Made by a program: the position numbers and the translations under genes. DNA of 64,000 bases from contig NZ_FWWU01000003.1 of NCBI RefSeq assembly GCF_900176165.1, positions 62,001-126,000 of the forward strand, read 5' to 3'. Shown one piece after another: positions 50,278 through 59,223 of this stretch (position 1 is its first letter; the number at the start of each line of letters is the position of its first letter). Source of the DNA: Deinococcus hopiensis KR-140. GTDB lineage: Bacteria > Deinococcota > Deinococci > Deinococcales > Deinococcaceae. The notes beneath the pieces were generated by a model. The model made no database searches. It had not been told where the DNA came from and saw only the letters and a program-made list of their open reading frames with translations.

Positions 50278-50400
50278 CTAATTGTCTTTGCCCGTGAAGA
50301 CGACTTCACCTTGGGTGTGCTGCAATCCCGTATCCATGAAGTGTGGGCGCTGGCCCTGGGAACAGCCCTGGAGGACGTGACGGGCCGCCTTGTTTTTCCT
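50278..50400 (+). pseudogene. DNA methyltransferase C-terminal fragment
   Basis: LIVFAREDDFTLGVLQSRIH, EVWALALGTALEDVTGRLVF matches a motif I recall from the specificity region of large Eco57I/BREX-type adenine methyltransferases ((F/L)..(D)D(F/Y)..G(V/I)L(H/Q)S..HE.WA...GT.L). Only about 40 residues remain. It suggests that a restriction or phage-defence locus once lay here. Confidence 0.45.
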
Positions 50401-50493
50401 TCGTTCGCCCGAAGCTGCCCCAGAAAGCCGCCAGTAACTGCGATACGGCGCTCAGAACATGGCGGCCATCTATCCCCATGGATTGGGTCGCCG

Positions 50494-51225
50494 TTATTGT
50501 GCAAAGGCCCGCTCCAGCGCTTTCGGATTCTGAAAGAACATGTCTGCCATGGAACGAGAAAACGCGTCCGGAAAGATGTCTTCTACGCCGGCTTGATAAG
50601 CGTCTAGTACGATCTCGGCCACTTCATGGGCGCTGGGTTTGGGCGCATCGAACCCGGCAGCCATGCGGGTATCGATCGGGCCAGGGTAGACACCAGCGAC
50701 AAAAATGCCTGTGGGACCAATTTCGGCGCGTAAGCCCTGGGTGAGGAAGTGTGCGGCCGCTTTGGACGCGGAGTATGTTCCCAGGGCCTTGAAGTTGGTA
50801 ATTCCTGCGATGGACGAGATATTGATAATCCCGGCGTTGTCGCTTTGTTGCAGCAGATCTAGTACGGCGACGCTGAGCTGGAGGGGTCCGAAGTAATTTG
50901 TGTTCATTTCTGAGCGGGCGGAGTGGAGGGCAGAGGCCGCCGTGTAGGTTGAGGCCGAGGCAGTGCCAGCGTTGTTAATCAGGAGGTCAAGACGTGGCAA
51001 GGTCTGTTGGATCCGGTGAATGTCGTCAGGGCTTGTGACATCAAGGATGACGGGAACCAGTCGGTCATCCGAAGTGCCAAACGCAGTGACGTTTGCGGGG
51101 TCGCGGACAGCAGCGTAGACCCGTTCAGCGCCGCGTGTTAAAAGTGACAGGACGAAAGCGTTCCCAATGCCCCGGTTGGCCCCAGTAACGAGGACGTGGG
51201 TTCCGCGGATCTGCCTTGTGTTCAC
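50494..51225 (-). CDS. SDR-family oxidoreductase
   Basis: 243 residues. VLVTGANRGIGNAFVLSLLT is the cofactor motif, LLINNAGTA the NAG motif, and ISSIAGITNFKALGTYSASK carries Ser, Tyr and Lys of the active site. YPGPIDTRMAAGFD follows. The GTG at 51225 with AAGGAG upstream (51233-51238) is the best start. A TetR regulator lies upstream on the same strand, and an operator identical to the one before that regulator lies 41 bases upstream of this start, so the pair forms one regulon, probably induced by a small molecule. Confidence 0.88.
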   Translation of the reverse strand: MNTRQIRGTHVLVTGANRGIGNAFVLSLLTRGAERVYAAVRDPANVTAFGTSDDRLVPVILDVTSPDDIHRIQQTLPRLDLLINNAGTASASTYTAASALHSARSEMNTNYFGPLQLSVAVLDLLQQSDNAGIINISSIAGITNFKALGTYSASKAAAHFLTQGLRAEIGPTGIFVAGVYPGPIDTRMAAGFDAPKPSAHEVAEIVLDAYQAGVEDIFPDAFSRSMADMFFQNPKALERAFAQ

Positions 51226-51265
51226 GGTGGTTCTCCTTATGAGATGAGACTCGAAGCCGCCTGAG

Positions 51266-51285
51266 TAGACCGGTCGTCTACAAAG
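51266..51285 (-). promoter_or_regulatory. TetR operator upstream of SDR gene
   Basis: TAGACCGGTCGTCTACAAAG on the plus strand; the core TAGAC-CGGTC-GTCTA is an inverted repeat. It is identical over 20 bases to the site at 51916-51935. Confidence 0.75.
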
Positions 51286-51325
51286 GGGCAGAGAATAGGA
51301 GGGGTGTGTTCTGCGCGCCTGTCCT

Positions 51326-51904
51326 TTAAGCCAACAAGCGGCCGAAGAAGAACCGGACGAACACGGCTGGATGATCCGCTGACTGCTCCAATTTGGCGCG
51401 AAGTAGACTTCCCTCCCATCCGGAGAAGAGCAGCCGGGCCAAATCCTGACTGTTCCATGAAGGGTCGAGGTCACCCTCACCCTTGGCCCGCTCGAATTGC
51501 TGTGCCAGGCACTGCTCGATCTCATTGAAATGTTGCCGCACTGCGGTTCGGAAGCCTTCGTGCTGAATAGCGAGTTCCTGTCCCAGATTGCCTAGCAAGC
51601 AGTTGCACAGGCGAAACTCGTCCGTAAATTGTACGGTCAGCTGTTCAAAGTAGGCCCTCAGTGCTTCGAGGGCTGTTCCCTCGTACGCCGAGAGAAACTG
51701 CCTGAGGTGGGCCTGGAGGAGTGCGCTGAACCGGTCGAGCAGAGCAAATCCCAGATCGTCTTTGCTGGCGAAGTAGTGATAGAACGATCCTTTGGGGACG
51801 TCCGCTTCTTTCAGGATGTGACTGATGCCGGTGTTATTGAATCCATGCACCATGACAAGTTCGTGAGCAACTTCGAGAAGCTTTGCACGGGTGTCATGGT
51901 GCAT
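51326..51904 (-). CDS. TetR-family regulator
   Basis: 192 residues. HDTRAKLLEVAHELVMVHGF, NNTGISHILKEADVPKGSFY, HYFASKDDLGFALLDRF is a standard TetR helix-turn-helix. The ligand domain contains EFRLCNCLLGNLGQELA, which places it with the YxaF/LmrA-like TetR proteins that sense flavonoid- or drug-like compounds. It sits between two identical operators and should repress both itself and the downstream SDR gene. Its ATG lies 7 bases after the -10, so the message is probably leaderless. Confidence 0.92.
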   Translation of the reverse strand: MHHDTRAKLLEVAHELVMVHGFNNTGISHILKEADVPKGSFYHYFASKDDLGFALLDRFSALLQAHLRQFLSAYEGTALEALRAYFEQLTVQFTDEFRLCNCLLGNLGQELAIQHEGFRTAVRQHFNEIEQCLAQQFERAKGEGDLDPSWNSQDLARLLFSGWEGSLLRAKLEQSADHPAVFVRFFFGRLLA

Positions 51905-51911
51905 AGGTTTA

Positions 51912-51939
51912 GTATTAGACCGGTCGTCTACAAAGTCAA
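51912..51939 (-). promoter_or_regulatory. tetR promoter with embedded operator (leaderless)
   Basis: On the minus strand TTGACT (51934-51939), 16 bases, TAATAC (51912-51917), 7 bases, ATG. The palindrome TAGACGACCGGTCTA fills the spacer, so repressor and RNA polymerase would compete directly. Confidence 0.7.
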
Positions 51940-52259
51940 GTGCTGGAGGAGATGGCCCTGTCAGGTCCACCGGGTACCAACGACAAGAGAGCGAAAATCA
52001 ACGGGTGACAGCAGTGGTTCTTGGCGACCACTCAGCATGGTGAATGTGCTGAATAGACACGTTGACCGACCTCTTCTGGAAGGCAAAAGTCGCAAAGCTC
52101 TTGGCACTGTGGTGCTCGGCCTGTCCGCCGACTTCACTGCCCACAGGCAGAAGCACCAAGCTGGTCGTTGCGACTGAGGCGGGCTTCAGCAATCTGGCCC
52201 ACGGTGGTGTCGTCCATCGCGAGGGCCAGAGAACTGGGGGAGGCGTGACGCGTCACTGT
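51940..52259. other. Region without recognisable gene
   Basis: Short frames on both strands only; no start signals or family matches seen. Confidence 0.35.
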
Positions 52260-52465
52260 CAGTGGCGGCCTTGTCAGCTTCTTCGTGGGGCGTAGCCAGC
52301 ATATGGCTGACCGCCTGAGACGCAGCGCCAGAGTCGTTGGCGGCGTTCATTTCAAACATCAAGCGCTTGGCCAGTTCTACCCCGCGGGACTGGAGTAGCA
52401 GAGTATTTTGCCCCGGAGCTTGTCCGTGGGGCCGTCAATCTTGTGCGCTGGACGGGTCATACGGT
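52260..52465 (-). pseudogene. Small hypothetical gene, frameshifted
   Basis: The minus strand reads MTRPAHKIDGPTDKLRGKIL, CYSSPAG and stop. One base away the frame continues VELAKRLMFEMNAANDSGAA, SQAVSHMLATPHEEADKAAT. Together they look like one small helical protein with a single frameshift near 52385. I recognise no family. Confidence 0.35.
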
Positions 52466-52882
52466 CTCTCCCCGAACAGGGGAAGTAGAGCGGCAGAATT
52501 CGCGACCTGGTGCGGTGTACCGCCCTTTACGCCCGCGTTAGAGCCAGAGGTGGACTTGGTGGCCCTGTTCTCCGCGCATGCCGGACGTGGAACGTTGAGG
52601 TGCAGTCTTCTCAATCGGATGCCGCGCCTCTGCGCAGCTTGTAACTCGCGGCGCCTGGTATCTACACCCCTGTCCTGACGCTTGGGAACTCATTTTTCGG
52701 CCCTCTGTTCCTACCGGGATGGTTTTGGATGGAATAACGGGCCGTGGAACAAAGCGGCGCGCCGCCAGTCTCATCACGAGAAGGCCCCGATCAGTGTCTT
52801 CCAGAGCAAACCTGTGAGAGTGTCGAGTGTGGCGTGCATCTGCTGAAGCTGCCCGGGTGTGGATCTTGAACATCACTGCTTA

Positions 52883-53008
52883 GAGCATTTGTCCGAATTG
52901 CGCCGCGAGTGGAAGGGCACCCCTCACGGCTCCTCATTCTCCTCAATGCGCATTCAAGTTCGCTCGCTGGGCTCGATCAAAAGGAGGTCCTCTTTTTGAC
53001 AAATGTTC
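52883..53008. mobile_element. MITE copy 4 (inverted relative to copies 1-3)
   Basis: 126 bp. TA then GAGCATTTGTC at the left, GACAAATGTTC at the right with one change, and no TA after it. The interior is the reverse complement of the other copies (GTGGAAGGGCACCCCTCACG, CATTCAAGTTCGCTCGCTGG, AGGAGGTCCTCTTTTTG). Confidence 0.8.
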
Positions 53009-53163
53009 TCGGTGGAGGCCCTGTGAAAGCTGGCTATTCCTGAAAACGGGGGAAATCACGTAAGGTGCGGAAACCAGATGCGCCCAACTTCCCGACGATA
53101 CAGTACCCGGCGTCCCGGGCTTTCCGATGACATTCAGCCCACTGCCCGTAGCGAGGACCACGG

Positions 53164-53604
53164 GTGAGCGAGCGGGAGTCGAAGCAGGGGGCCGCAGGGA
53201 AGGCGTTCAAGACCGCACGCTTTCATGTCCAGACTGGGCCGCAAGAGCTGTTCGACCGGGTGCGCCTCAGGATGAGGGGCCGCAGGACATTGAAGTATCG
53301 CTCGGCTCACCTCCGGCGGCAGCTCACGGCCCGTGGCGTACCCACTGACCTCCTGCAGGACTTCGGTGCGGATGCCTGGGATCCCGTCATGGCCGAGGTG
53401 CGGACAGACACGGGAAAATTCGTGCGCACGACCTGGACCTGTGAAGTGGATGGGCGGCGGTGGTGGGTGGTGATCGGCTTTGGGGACACGGTGGAGCAGG
53501 TTCTCTCCGGGAAAGAGGTGGGCCCGGAGGACGCCGTCACGGAGGGACCCCTGTACCGCTTCGTGCGGGAGGTCAACGGGGCTCTGATGGACGAGGAGGA
53601 CTGA
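53164..53604 (+). CDS. Hypothetical protein, possible DUF4258-like core
   Basis: 146 residues from a GTG. The centre (SAHLRRQLTARGVPTDLLQD, FGADAWDPVMAEVRTDTGKF, then TTWTCEVDGRRWWVVIGFGD) has the order His, basic helix, reaction-like strand and W-rich strand seen in DUF4258-type proteins, some of which are toxins. The match is weak. No antitoxin-like gene adjoins. It is convergent with uvrA2 across a 174-base gap. Confidence 0.5.
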   Translation: MSERESKQGAAGKAFKTARFHVQTGPQELFDRVRLRMRGRRTLKYRSAHLRRQLTARGVPTDLLQDFGADAWDPVMAEVRTDTGKFVRTTWTCEVDGRRWWVVIGFGDTVEQVLSGKEVGPEDAVTEGPLYRFVREVNGALMDEED

Positions 53605-53778
53605 AGCTCGGGTAACTGCACCCTGAGGTGCCCAGAGGCCACGGATCAACCGCTTGCCGGTTACCACGCTCCAGAGCACGGCTCAGGACACTCCAGCGCT
53701 GACGTTCCTGGCGTGGGAACGACCCGGGACGGTCCTTGCCCGACCACCCTGCTGTGGCTGTGTACAACCGATTCCTGG

Positions 53779-56301
53779 TCACTTGGGATTCACGCCAAGG
53801 GTTCGGGCCAGGAAGGGAGCGGTCCGGCTGCCCCGAGCCTGCGCCACTTCCCTGGGGGTGCCCTCGGCCACCACCCGTCCACCCTCATCGCCCGCGCCCG
53901 GGCCGACGTCGATCACCCAGTCGCTGCTGCCCACCACCTGCAGGTCGTGTTCGACGGCAATGACTGTGTGTCCCGCGTCCACCAGCCGGTCCAGCTGTTG
54001 GGTCAGGCGCTTCACGTCGGCAGGGTGTAGCCCCGTGGTGGGTTCATCCAGAATGTAGACTGACCGCCCCCGCCCGGCGCGTTGCAGCTCGGCCGCCAGT
54101 TTAACGCGCTGCGCCTCTCCTCCCGACAGTTCGGTTGCCGGCTGGCCGAGCCGCAGGTAACCCAGGCCGACCTCGCGCAGGGTGTCCAAGGCGCGGAAGA
54201 CCGGCGCTTCCTTCCTGAAAAATGCCCAGGCGACGTCCACCGTCATGCCCAGCACCTCGGCGACGTTCCTGTCCTGGTACGCGACTTCGAGCGTCTCCGC
54301 GTTGAAGCGCGATCCATGACAGACGGGGCAGGGGGCGTACACGCTGGGTAAGAACAGCAGTTCCACCATCATCCAGCCTTCGCCCTGACAGTGCTCGCAG
54401 CGCCCGCCCCTGACGTTGAAGGAAAAGCGGCTCGCGCTGTACTTCCGCTGTCTGGCCAGGGGGGTGGCGGCAAAGAGCCTGCGCACGTGGTCGAACAGGC
54501 CGGTATACGTCGCCAGGTTGCTTCTCGGCGTGCGCCCAATCGGCTTCTGATCTACCTGAACCAGGCGGGAGAGGAGCGCGACGTCACCGGCGAGGTGGGC
54601 CGCGCCGGCAGGGAGCACCTCTTCGGCCTCCTCGTCGTGCTCTGGTGCCGGGGGCTGACCGAGATGAGCGGCGAGCGTCCAGGCAAGCACCTGGGTGACC
54701 AGGGTGGATTTGCCCGAGCCGGAGACGCCGGTCACGCAGGTGCGTACGCCCAGAGGAAAGCGGACCTTGAGCTCCCGCAGGTTGTGGCGCGTCACACCGC
54801 TGAGTTCGAGCCAGCCGGATGGGCTGCGCGCCTCCTGTGGCCCCGACTCTTCCTCTCTGAAGAGGTACCGGGCCGTCTGCGACGCTGGCACGTCCCGCAG
54901 GCCTCCAGGCGGACCACTGTAAAGAATCTCCCCGCCCTGTTCCCCCGCTCCCGGTCCCACGTCGACGATCCAGTCCGCTCGGCGTACCACATCCAGATCG
55001 TGTTCGACGACGAACAGGGAATTTCCCGCGGCTTTCAGGCCGTCCAGCGCCGTGAGGAGCGCCTGCGTATCAGCAGGATGCAGACCAGCAGAGGGTTCAT
55101 CAAGGACGTACACCACGCCGAAGAGGTTGGAATGCAGCTGGGTCGCGAGGCGCAGGCGCTGCAACTCGCCGGGGGAGAGCGTCGGCGTCGAGCGTTCGAG
55201 GGCCAGGTACCCCAGGCCAAGGCTCAGCAGCACGTCCAACCGCGCTGCGAGGTCCCTCGCCATACGCTCCTGGGCAATGACCCGCTCCGGGTGCCTCTGG
55301 ACCTGCTCCGCATGGTCAGGTTCCCTGCCTTCGGCAAAGGGGCGCAGCAGCGCGGCCACCCGCTGGAGCGGCAGGCGGGAGAACTCGGCGATGTCGTATC
55401 CCATGAACCGGACCGCCAGGGCTTCGGGGCGGAGCCGTCGGCCACAGCACACCGGGCACTCCGCAGCGATCATATACGCCTGTACTCGCCGCTTCATGGC
55501 CGCGCTTTCTGTGGTGGCGAAGGTATGAAGGACGTGCCGCCGGGCGCTACTGAAGGTGCCCATGTATCCGGGTTCGAGCTTACGCTTCGCGGCGTCATGG
55601 GTTTCTTTGGGGGTCAGACCAGGATAGACGGGCACGACGGGCTGCTCGTCCGTGAAGAGGATCCAGTCGCGCGTCTCCTGCGGCAGATCACGCCAGGGGG
55701 TGTCCACGTCGATACCGAGCGTCACCAGGATGTCGCGCTGGTTCTGCCCGCCCCAGGCCTGCGGCCAGGCCGCCACCGCCCGTTCCCGGATGGTCAGGGA
55801 CGGGTCGGGGACCATGGAGGCTTCCGTCACCTCGTACACCTGGCCCTGGCCGTGGCAGTTCGGGCAGGCGCCCTCGGGGGTGTTGGGCGAGAAGCCCTCG
55901 GCGTAGATGATGTCCTGCCCTTCGGGGTACTCCCCCGCGCGGGAGTAGAGCATCCGCACCAGGTTCGACAGGGTGGTCACGCTGCCCACCGAGGACCGGG
56001 TGGTCGGCGTTCCCCGTTGCTGCTGCAGGGCCACTGCCGGGGGCAGACCCTCGATGGCGTCCACGTCCGGTGCCCCGAGCTGATGAAAGAGGCGGCGGGC
56101 ATAGGGGGAGACGGATTCGAGGTACCGCCGCTGGGCCTCGGCGTACAGAGTTCCGAAGGCCAGGGAGGACTTGCCAGAGCCGGAGACGCCGGTGAACACC
56201 ACCAGGGCGTCCCGCGGGAGGTCCACCGAGAGGTCCTTGAGGTTGTGTTCCCGCGCGCCGCGCACCCGCACGAAGCCGGAAGACCCAGGAGGATATGTCA
56301 T
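53779..56301 (-). CDS. uvrA2: UvrA2-class excinuclease ATPase
   Basis: 840 residues, about 100 shorter than canonical UvrA, fitting the UvrA2 class that lacks most of the UvrB-binding part and is linked to tolerance of DNA-binding drugs. There are two ABC modules. Module 1: Walker A GVSGSGKSS (38-46), signature LSPGELQRLRLA, Walker B VVYVLDEPSAGLHPAD. Module 2: GVSGSGKST, LSGGEAQRVKLA, VYILDEPTTGLHPAD. Zinc-type clusters are CPNCHGQG, CPVCCGRR and CEHCQGEG...CPVCHGSR. The signature of module 1 has Pro for Gly. Deinococcus radiodurans also carries a UvrA2 on its second chromosome. No uvrB or exporter gene adjoins. Confidence 0.92.
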   Translation of the reverse strand: MTYPPGSSGFVRVRGAREHNLKDLSVDLPRDALVVFTGVSGSGKSSLAFGTLYAEAQRRYLESVSPYARRLFHQLGAPDVDAIEGLPPAVALQQQRGTPTTRSSVGSVTTLSNLVRMLYSRAGEYPEGQDIIYAEGFSPNTPEGACPNCHGQGQVYEVTEASMVPDPSLTIRERAVAAWPQAWGGQNQRDILVTLGIDVDTPWRDLPQETRDWILFTDEQPVVPVYPGLTPKETHDAAKRKLEPGYMGTFSSARRHVLHTFATTESAAMKRRVQAYMIAAECPVCCGRRLRPEALAVRFMGYDIAEFSRLPLQRVAALLRPFAEGREPDHAEQVQRHPERVIAQERMARDLAARLDVLLSLGLGYLALERSTPTLSPGELQRLRLATQLHSNLFGVVYVLDEPSAGLHPADTQALLTALDGLKAAGNSLFVVEHDLDVVRRADWIVDVGPGAGEQGGEILYSGPPGGLRDVPASQTARYLFREEESGPQEARSPSGWLELSGVTRHNLRELKVRFPLGVRTCVTGVSGSGKSTLVTQVLAWTLAAHLGQPPAPEHDEEAEEVLPAGAAHLAGDVALLSRLVQVDQKPIGRTPRSNLATYTGLFDHVRRLFAATPLARQRKYSASRFSFNVRGGRCEHCQGEGWMMVELLFLPSVYAPCPVCHGSRFNAETLEVAYQDRNVAEVLGMTVDVAWAFFRKEAPVFRALDTLREVGLGYLRLGQPATELSGGEAQRVKLAAELQRAGRGRSVYILDEPTTGLHPADVKRLTQQLDRLVDAGHTVIAVEHDLQVVGSSDWVIDVGPGAGDEGGRVVAEGTPREVAQARGSRTAPFLARTLGVNPK

Positions 56302-56611
56302 TGCTCCGCAGTATGAAAAGTCCGGGCAGGCAGACAGGCTGAGTCACAAGGTTGACCCAATCCCGGGCATAGACGGCATTTCGTCCCTTGCGCAGTGGTT
56401 CCAAGCCGGTGCACCGCAAGGGCCGGGGTACGTGCCCTTCGACTCTCCCCTGGGCAGAGCGTCCCACTGGACCTGCCGGGTCTCATCTCGCTGAACAGAG
56501 CGCAGTGAATCTGGAAGGACCCAGCAGTGGCCCACCGGCACCACTATTGCCGGGGCAGGGCCTGACAGGCCAAAGGGGAGACCGCCCAGAACGCAGGGCC
56601 CGGCGCGCTCT

Positions 56612-57331
56612 TCAGTTCGGTGGCCACAACCCCCGGAGGAACGCACCGTATTCGTCCTTCATGGGCAGGTCCCGGTCAATCCTGATGCGCCGCTGGGCCT
56701 TCACCGCCTGCCCCGTCACAGGATGGAAGCCTTCTTTCTCGTAGGTCTCCCAGTACAGCCCTGTGCCGCGCCGCTGCCAGGTCGGCACCTCCTTGAAGTT
56801 GACGCCCCGCGCGAACAGCGTTCTTGAAAGCGTTGGATTGCCCTTCGGGCGTGGCTGTGGCTTGGGCGACGCCTATCCCCTCCTGCCGCGGTGTCCAGAG
56901 TAGGCCCAGCCCTTCAGCGCGCACCTCGCCGAGTTCGCCTGCCGCCAGCGAAAATAGTCCGCCTCATCTTGTTCAGTGATTCCCACCCACACCCGGCTGT
57001 CGAAGGTGGCGCGTTTCCCACAGACGAGGGAAAAGGCGGCGCTTGCCGTTCCCACCGAGAGGCTGACGAGCTTCTCAAGTTCCCGGTCAAAGAGGGTCCA
57101 CGGGGGCGGAAAGAGCACGTTGATCTCATCGCTCTCGGTGTAGGCTTAGGTACCCTGGAATTCTTCCCGCATGGCCTGCGCGGTCGTGACCATCCCCTGG
57201 TGGAACCGCTCGTCGAAGGGCTTCTCAAAGTGCTCGGCAGTCAAGTGGGAAAAGCCCCGACCGTCCACCCGCAGCACCGTCCAAGTGCCGGGGAGGAGCT
57301 TCAGCGTGTGGTAATACTCCAGGGCACGCAT
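56612..57331 (-). pseudogene. Thg1-like tRNA(His) guanylyltransferase pseudogene
   Basis: The remains of a Thg1/TLP 3'-5' nucleotidyltransferase. MRALEYYHTLKLLPGTWTVL, RVDGRGFSHLT holds the first metal Asp. FEKPFDERFHQGM and AYTESDEINVLFPPP (second metal Asp) follow, then LVSLSVGTASAAF and the C-terminal VGLYWE-type block in other frames, ending DEYGAFLRGLWPP at 56615. A TAA (57148-57146) stands at codon 62 in place of a Tyr or similar codon, and at least two frameshifts follow between 56930 and 56760. The gene is therefore dead. It lies directly after the gene at 57359 on the same strand. Confidence 0.8.
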
Positions 57332-57358
57332 CCGCGCGACATGACGCTGGAGGCCATC

Positions 57359-57920
57359 TCACGCGTAAAGCGTTGGCGGACGAGGTCGGCCTTCATTCAG
57401 CCCATTCCCGCGCCGCGCCAAGAACTGCTCCGGCATGAGCGTGATTGCAATGGGCCGCAAGATATTCTGCCCGGCCTCCTGCCCGTTGCCTTCAAAGCCG
57501 CTCATCTCGCCAGAGAGGTAGGCCGCGATGGCGTGTTCTGCGCCGCTCTGTACCGCTTGCGGGTCCACCACAACGGGCAGGGCGAACGCCTCTCTCGCGA
57601 AGCGCGCGAGATTGTTCAAAGGGTTTTGCAGGTCACCCAGCGCGCCCCATCCCAGCAGGATGCTCGACAGCGCCTCGGTGAGGCTGGGGAAGTCGGCGAA
57701 GGCTGCCAGGTAGTGCTCTTGGTGGCCGAACGAGTAGCCCTCGCCTTCCACCTCGATCTCCAGGTCCAGCTCGCGCACAACCTCGTAGTGCGGCACCAGC
57801 GGCTGTTTGTCCTGGCCGTAGACCACCACACTGGAGGCGGTGTAGGTGCGGGGGCACGTCGGGGGACAACTCGACGCTGTTGTGGATTTCGTCGGCGGCA
57901 TGGAGGGCGTTGTACGTCAA
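57359..57920 (-). pseudogene. Hypothetical partner gene of Thg1, frameshifted near its start
   Basis: MTYNALHAADEIHNSVELSP, DVPP opens the protein in one frame. After an indel in the C/G run near 57848-57854 it continues TYTASSVVVYGQDKQPLVPH, YEVVRELDLEIEVEGEGYSF, GHQEHYLAAFADFPSLTEAL and so on to 57359, about 185 residues. It is acidic with no membrane span. The stop lies 28 bases before the first Thg1 codon, so the two formed an operon. I recognise no family. A single-base sequencing error is an alternative to true inactivation here. Confidence 0.5.
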
Positions 57921-58097
57921 GGAAGTCCTCCGTGGGTTGAGGGGTCGGAGGGAGCGCCCGCCTCCGGTGGACAGCCAGACTGAAGAGGGGCGGTGTCAGC
58001 CCCCGCACCCTGCAGGCGGGGTGAAGGCCCGTCCCAGTACGCCGCTGCTGATCCCGTCCAGCCGGTGGAGAAAAGAAGGCCATCCGCAGCCCGTTTA

Positions 58098-58221
58098 GAG
58101 CATTTGTCCGAAGGGTGCTGCGAGTGGAAGGGCATCCCTCGCGGCACCCTTCGGACAAATGCTCATTCAAGTTCGCTCGCGCTTCTCAGCTTAAAAAAAG
58201 TGTTCTTTTTGACAAATGCTC
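58098..58221. mobile_element. MITE copy 5, with an internal third end
   Basis: 124 bp. TA then GAGCATTTGTC at the left, GACAAATGCTC at the right. In the middle (58155-58166) a further GGACAAATGCTC occurs, so the left half alone (58098-58166) is a near-perfect hairpin (GAGCATTTGTCCGAAGGGTGC pairing with its complement). This suggests a tandem or gene-conversion product. Confidence 0.8.
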
Positions 58222-58695
58222 CAACTGTACTTCGGGAAATATTCACAGGCCATGCAAAAACCGGCCCAGACGGGACCCAGTCTTGTCGGCTCGGGCGCTC
58301 AGGGGCGAATGGTGCTGTTCTGAACCCCTGGAGCTGGGCTTCACGATTGGCGCCGTGACCCCATTCCTCCGCCAGGTTGAAGGGCAGCCGCTCCTTCCCT
58401 TCTGTGGGTCACAGCACGAAGGAGTTTCAACACTGTTCACGTCCGTAAATGCTGCGTCAGACAGCAAATGCATACTCTCCTGAATTTCTCCGAAGTACAA
58501 CCAATGGTTGAATGGGGAAGTAAGTTGGGAGGTAAGTTTCCCTCCGCACCGTAGAGAGTGCAATCACAACGCGGAGCCAAAAGGACCCCTTCAACTCAAC
58601 TCCCGAAGTACCTCTCCATCAGACCACTCAGCGCACTTCCCAAAAGGAAAGGAGGAAACCAGACAGTAGTTTCCTCCCTGTACCTTGATGCCCGT
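58222..58695. other. Intergenic region
   Basis: No gene supported. AT content is higher than the surroundings. A direct repeat, AAGTAAGTTGGGAGGTAAGTTT (AAGTAAGTTGGG and AGGTAAGTTT), lies near 58518-58540. Confidence 0.35.
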
Positions 58696-59124
58696 TTACC
58701 ACTGCTGTGTTGGTGTCAAGGAGCCTTTGGGACTCGGCCCCCACTTGTTGTTGCCAGGCTCGCTGTCGAGAACCAGCAGGTAGAGCACCCAGAAGCTGCC
58801 GATCAACGGAACGAAGGAGACGAGGTACCACCAGCCGCTGCGTCCGCCGTCATGCAACCGCCGGACGGTCACGGCGAGGGAAGGGATAAAGACGATCAGG
58901 CCGAAGAGTATCAGCGGCAGCATGCTGAGGAAGAGCGCAGGGCTGAGGCCACTGCCCATCTCGTCCGGCTGCGCCATCAGGGGAAGCGCAACAACGTAAA
59001 ACGGAATCTGCAAAACGAACCCGATGATGGCGCTGAACAGAGCGAACATCCAGTACTCGTTGCGGCGAGCGCGGCCCCGGAAATCGGCGTAGTGGTTCTT
59101 GATGACGTTCAGAAAAATCTTCAC
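58696..59124 (-). CDS. DUF805 family membrane protein
   Basis: 142 residues from a GTG. FRGRARRNEYWMFALFSAII, then spans near 45-65 and 70-90, LAVTVRRLHDGGRSGWWYLV, SFVPLIGSFWVLYLLVLDSE, PGNNKWGP make up the full DUF805 signature (the FRGRA.R.EYW, RRLHD.GRSGWW and G.N.YGP motifs, the last changed to NNKWGP). It is a small four-span protein of unknown function; relatives lie near phage or stress genes. It is monocistronic. Confidence 0.9.
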   Translation of the reverse strand: MKIFLNVIKNHYADFRGRARRNEYWMFALFSAIIGFVLQIPFYVVALPLMAQPDEMGSGLSPALFLSMLPLILFGLIVFIPSLAVTVRRLHDGGRSGWWYLVSFVPLIGSFWVLYLLVLDSEPGNNKWGPSPKGSLTPTQQW

Positions 59125-59223
59125 CCTTTCAGATTAAATGCAATGAGGGTGGTTTTGAGCCGCAAGTTCGCCTATGCCTTGCTCCTCCCCTTTCAGTTGA
59201 GCGTGATGCTCCGCATCACGACC

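Noticed and set aside
52538..52876. Possible DoxX-like fragment
   Set aside because: Only a few residues (RGLLVMRLA) resemble DoxX; the remainder is basic shadow text.
54391..56316. Plus-strand open frame of 641 codons over uvrA2
   Set aside because: It is antisense to both ABC modules; the long length is due to GC-rich third positions.
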